Positions 63,160-64,000 of a DNA stretch of 64,000 nt are shown in pieces. The notes below the pieces were generated by a model. That model did not search any database. It saw only the letters and a list, made by a program, of their open reading frames with translations, and was not told the origin of the DNA. Position 1 is the stretch's first letter. Each line of letters begins with the position of its first letter. The position numbers and the translations under genes are program-made. The stretch is from Daphnia pulex (Eukaryota; Arthropoda; Branchiopoda; Diplostraca; Daphniidae): assembly GCF_021134715.1 (NCBI RefSeq), contig NC_060025.1:186001-250000 (forward strand), written 5' to 3'.

Positions 63160-63562
63160 TCAATGACGATGATGAAGAGGCACTGCGCTTATAAAAATAG
63201 ACAGGATTTATATATCAAGTAAACGACACACGGCAAAAGCTCTATATACTATAAAAGCTTTATATATAGCTGTATAGAGAGTAATAGTCTATATTTCTCT
63301 CTCTGTGCAGCTTACATTTTTCTCTCCAAATGACAGCAGCGGATGATGGATGAATATAAATGCCATCACATCCGCCGAAAAGAGATGATGGTCTGAGAGG
63401 TCAATTCCTCCAAGTAATAGCTCACACACAGCATACACGGCCGCAAACTTAAATATCGACGCCACCGGGATTTATATAACCCGCCACTGACTTTTTTTGG
63501 GCGTTGCCTTTTATCTTACATTGGCAGACCACCTCCCCACTGGAATAAGAAAAAAAGAGTTG

Positions 63563-63601
63563 ATTTTCACACGTCGGCGAATATAACCAACGTGTGAAAA
63601 T
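63563..63601. repeat. Perfect 12-base hairpin
   Basis: ATTTTCACACGT and its exact reverse complement ACGTGTGAAAAT, separated by 15 bases. A second, shorter inverted repeat (CGGGATT with AATCCCG) follows at about 63686-63709. Confidence 0.65.
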
Positions 63602-64000
63602 AATTGGAGGCCAAACGATTCCACATCCATTAGAACAAATCCCCCCACCGTCGCCACCGCCACCGCCTATTGTCAAAACTTTTATCGGGATTTAAAAAAA
63701 AATAATCCCGACGTGTTGTGACGTGCACAGCCAATGCGACGAACGACAAACGGGTTCATCACACGTTTCATTGTGCCCCCTCCTTGTGTTGGTTTCTTTA
63801 TTTCCCAGTCGACTATATTATATGGATGTGAATTGGTACATATAAAAGAAAAGATAAGAAATAGACAAGGGAAATATAATGCTGATGGGGTCGGTGCATC
63901 AGGGGTTTGCATAATAATGGGCGACGACGACACTTTTTGATTTTTTGAGTATTGATGTAAGCGCCGTCGCTGCGTCTCTATATGCCCGCGGGACTTGACA

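Larger units (their letters stand above)
57655..64000. other. Low-complexity region without a recognisable gene
   Basis: Dense in CTG/CAG runs, TCTTCT, TATATA and CTATAT motifs. Frames of 60-147 codons occur but are short, overlap on both strands and consist of repeat-derived residues. It contains a (CA)n run at 63142-63159 and two hairpins near 63563-63710. Confidence 0.45.

Noticed and set aside
1..64000. CRISPR arrays, bacterial operons, ribosome binding sites, tRNA, rRNA and well-known microRNA genes
   Set aside because: None seen. The intron-rich genes show eukaryotic nuclear DNA; searches by eye for canonical B boxes and seeds such as let-7, bantam, miR-1 and miR-8 found no match.

Overview
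The window looks like nuclear DNA of an arthropod, most likely a branchiopod crustacean such as Daphnia. The evidence is many 58-84 bp GT-AG introns, two conserved animal membrane-protein genes split into small exons, an arthropod-type neuropeptide precursor (CNMamide) and abundant microsatellites. The species call is inference. Three genes are supported well. All exon limits below were read by eye from splice consensus, reading-frame phase and remembered protein families; no search was run.

Layout. 1-5.7 kb: AT-rich, repeat-rich DNA with a foldback element (2178-2684), a tandem, decayed-looking unit of an unrecognised multicopy family (about 3000-4620) and a CTCF-like site. 5.7-11.9 kb: a minus-strand TMEM26 family gene of 11 coding exons with a very long cytoplasmic tail. 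Its predicted stop is TGA followed by C, and the same frame stays open for 174 more codons that begin with a membrane segment. 11.9-19.7 kb: no recognisable gene. 19.7-20.8 kb: a compact plus-strand four-exon CNMamide precursor gene with a TATA box and a 5' UTR intron. 21-24.4 kb: gene relics, including a second copy of the family seen at 3-4.6 kb. 27.2-28.3 kb: a candidate cysteine-rich terminal exon with a poly(A) signal, then a decayed ORF.

31.6-47.1 kb: a minus-strand TMTC1-like gene of 13 coding exons (825 residues). It has the ER membrane mannosyltransferase core but only about three TPR units, followed by a low-complexity tail; one intron appears to be GC-AG. 47.1-64 kb: microsatellite-rich DNA, probably the 5' intron or promoter side of TMTC1. 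It holds a 942 bp near-perfect foldback transposon with TA flanks and the two-site (IR/DR) terminal layout of Tc1/mariner elements.

The three genes are not an operon and have no evident joint function: TMEM26 is a multi-pass membrane protein, CNMa a secreted peptide hormone, and TMTC1 acts on proteins in the ER. A dispersed repeat of about 110 bp occurs three times in the same orientation: in a TMEM26 intron, upstream of CNMa and upstream of TMTC1.
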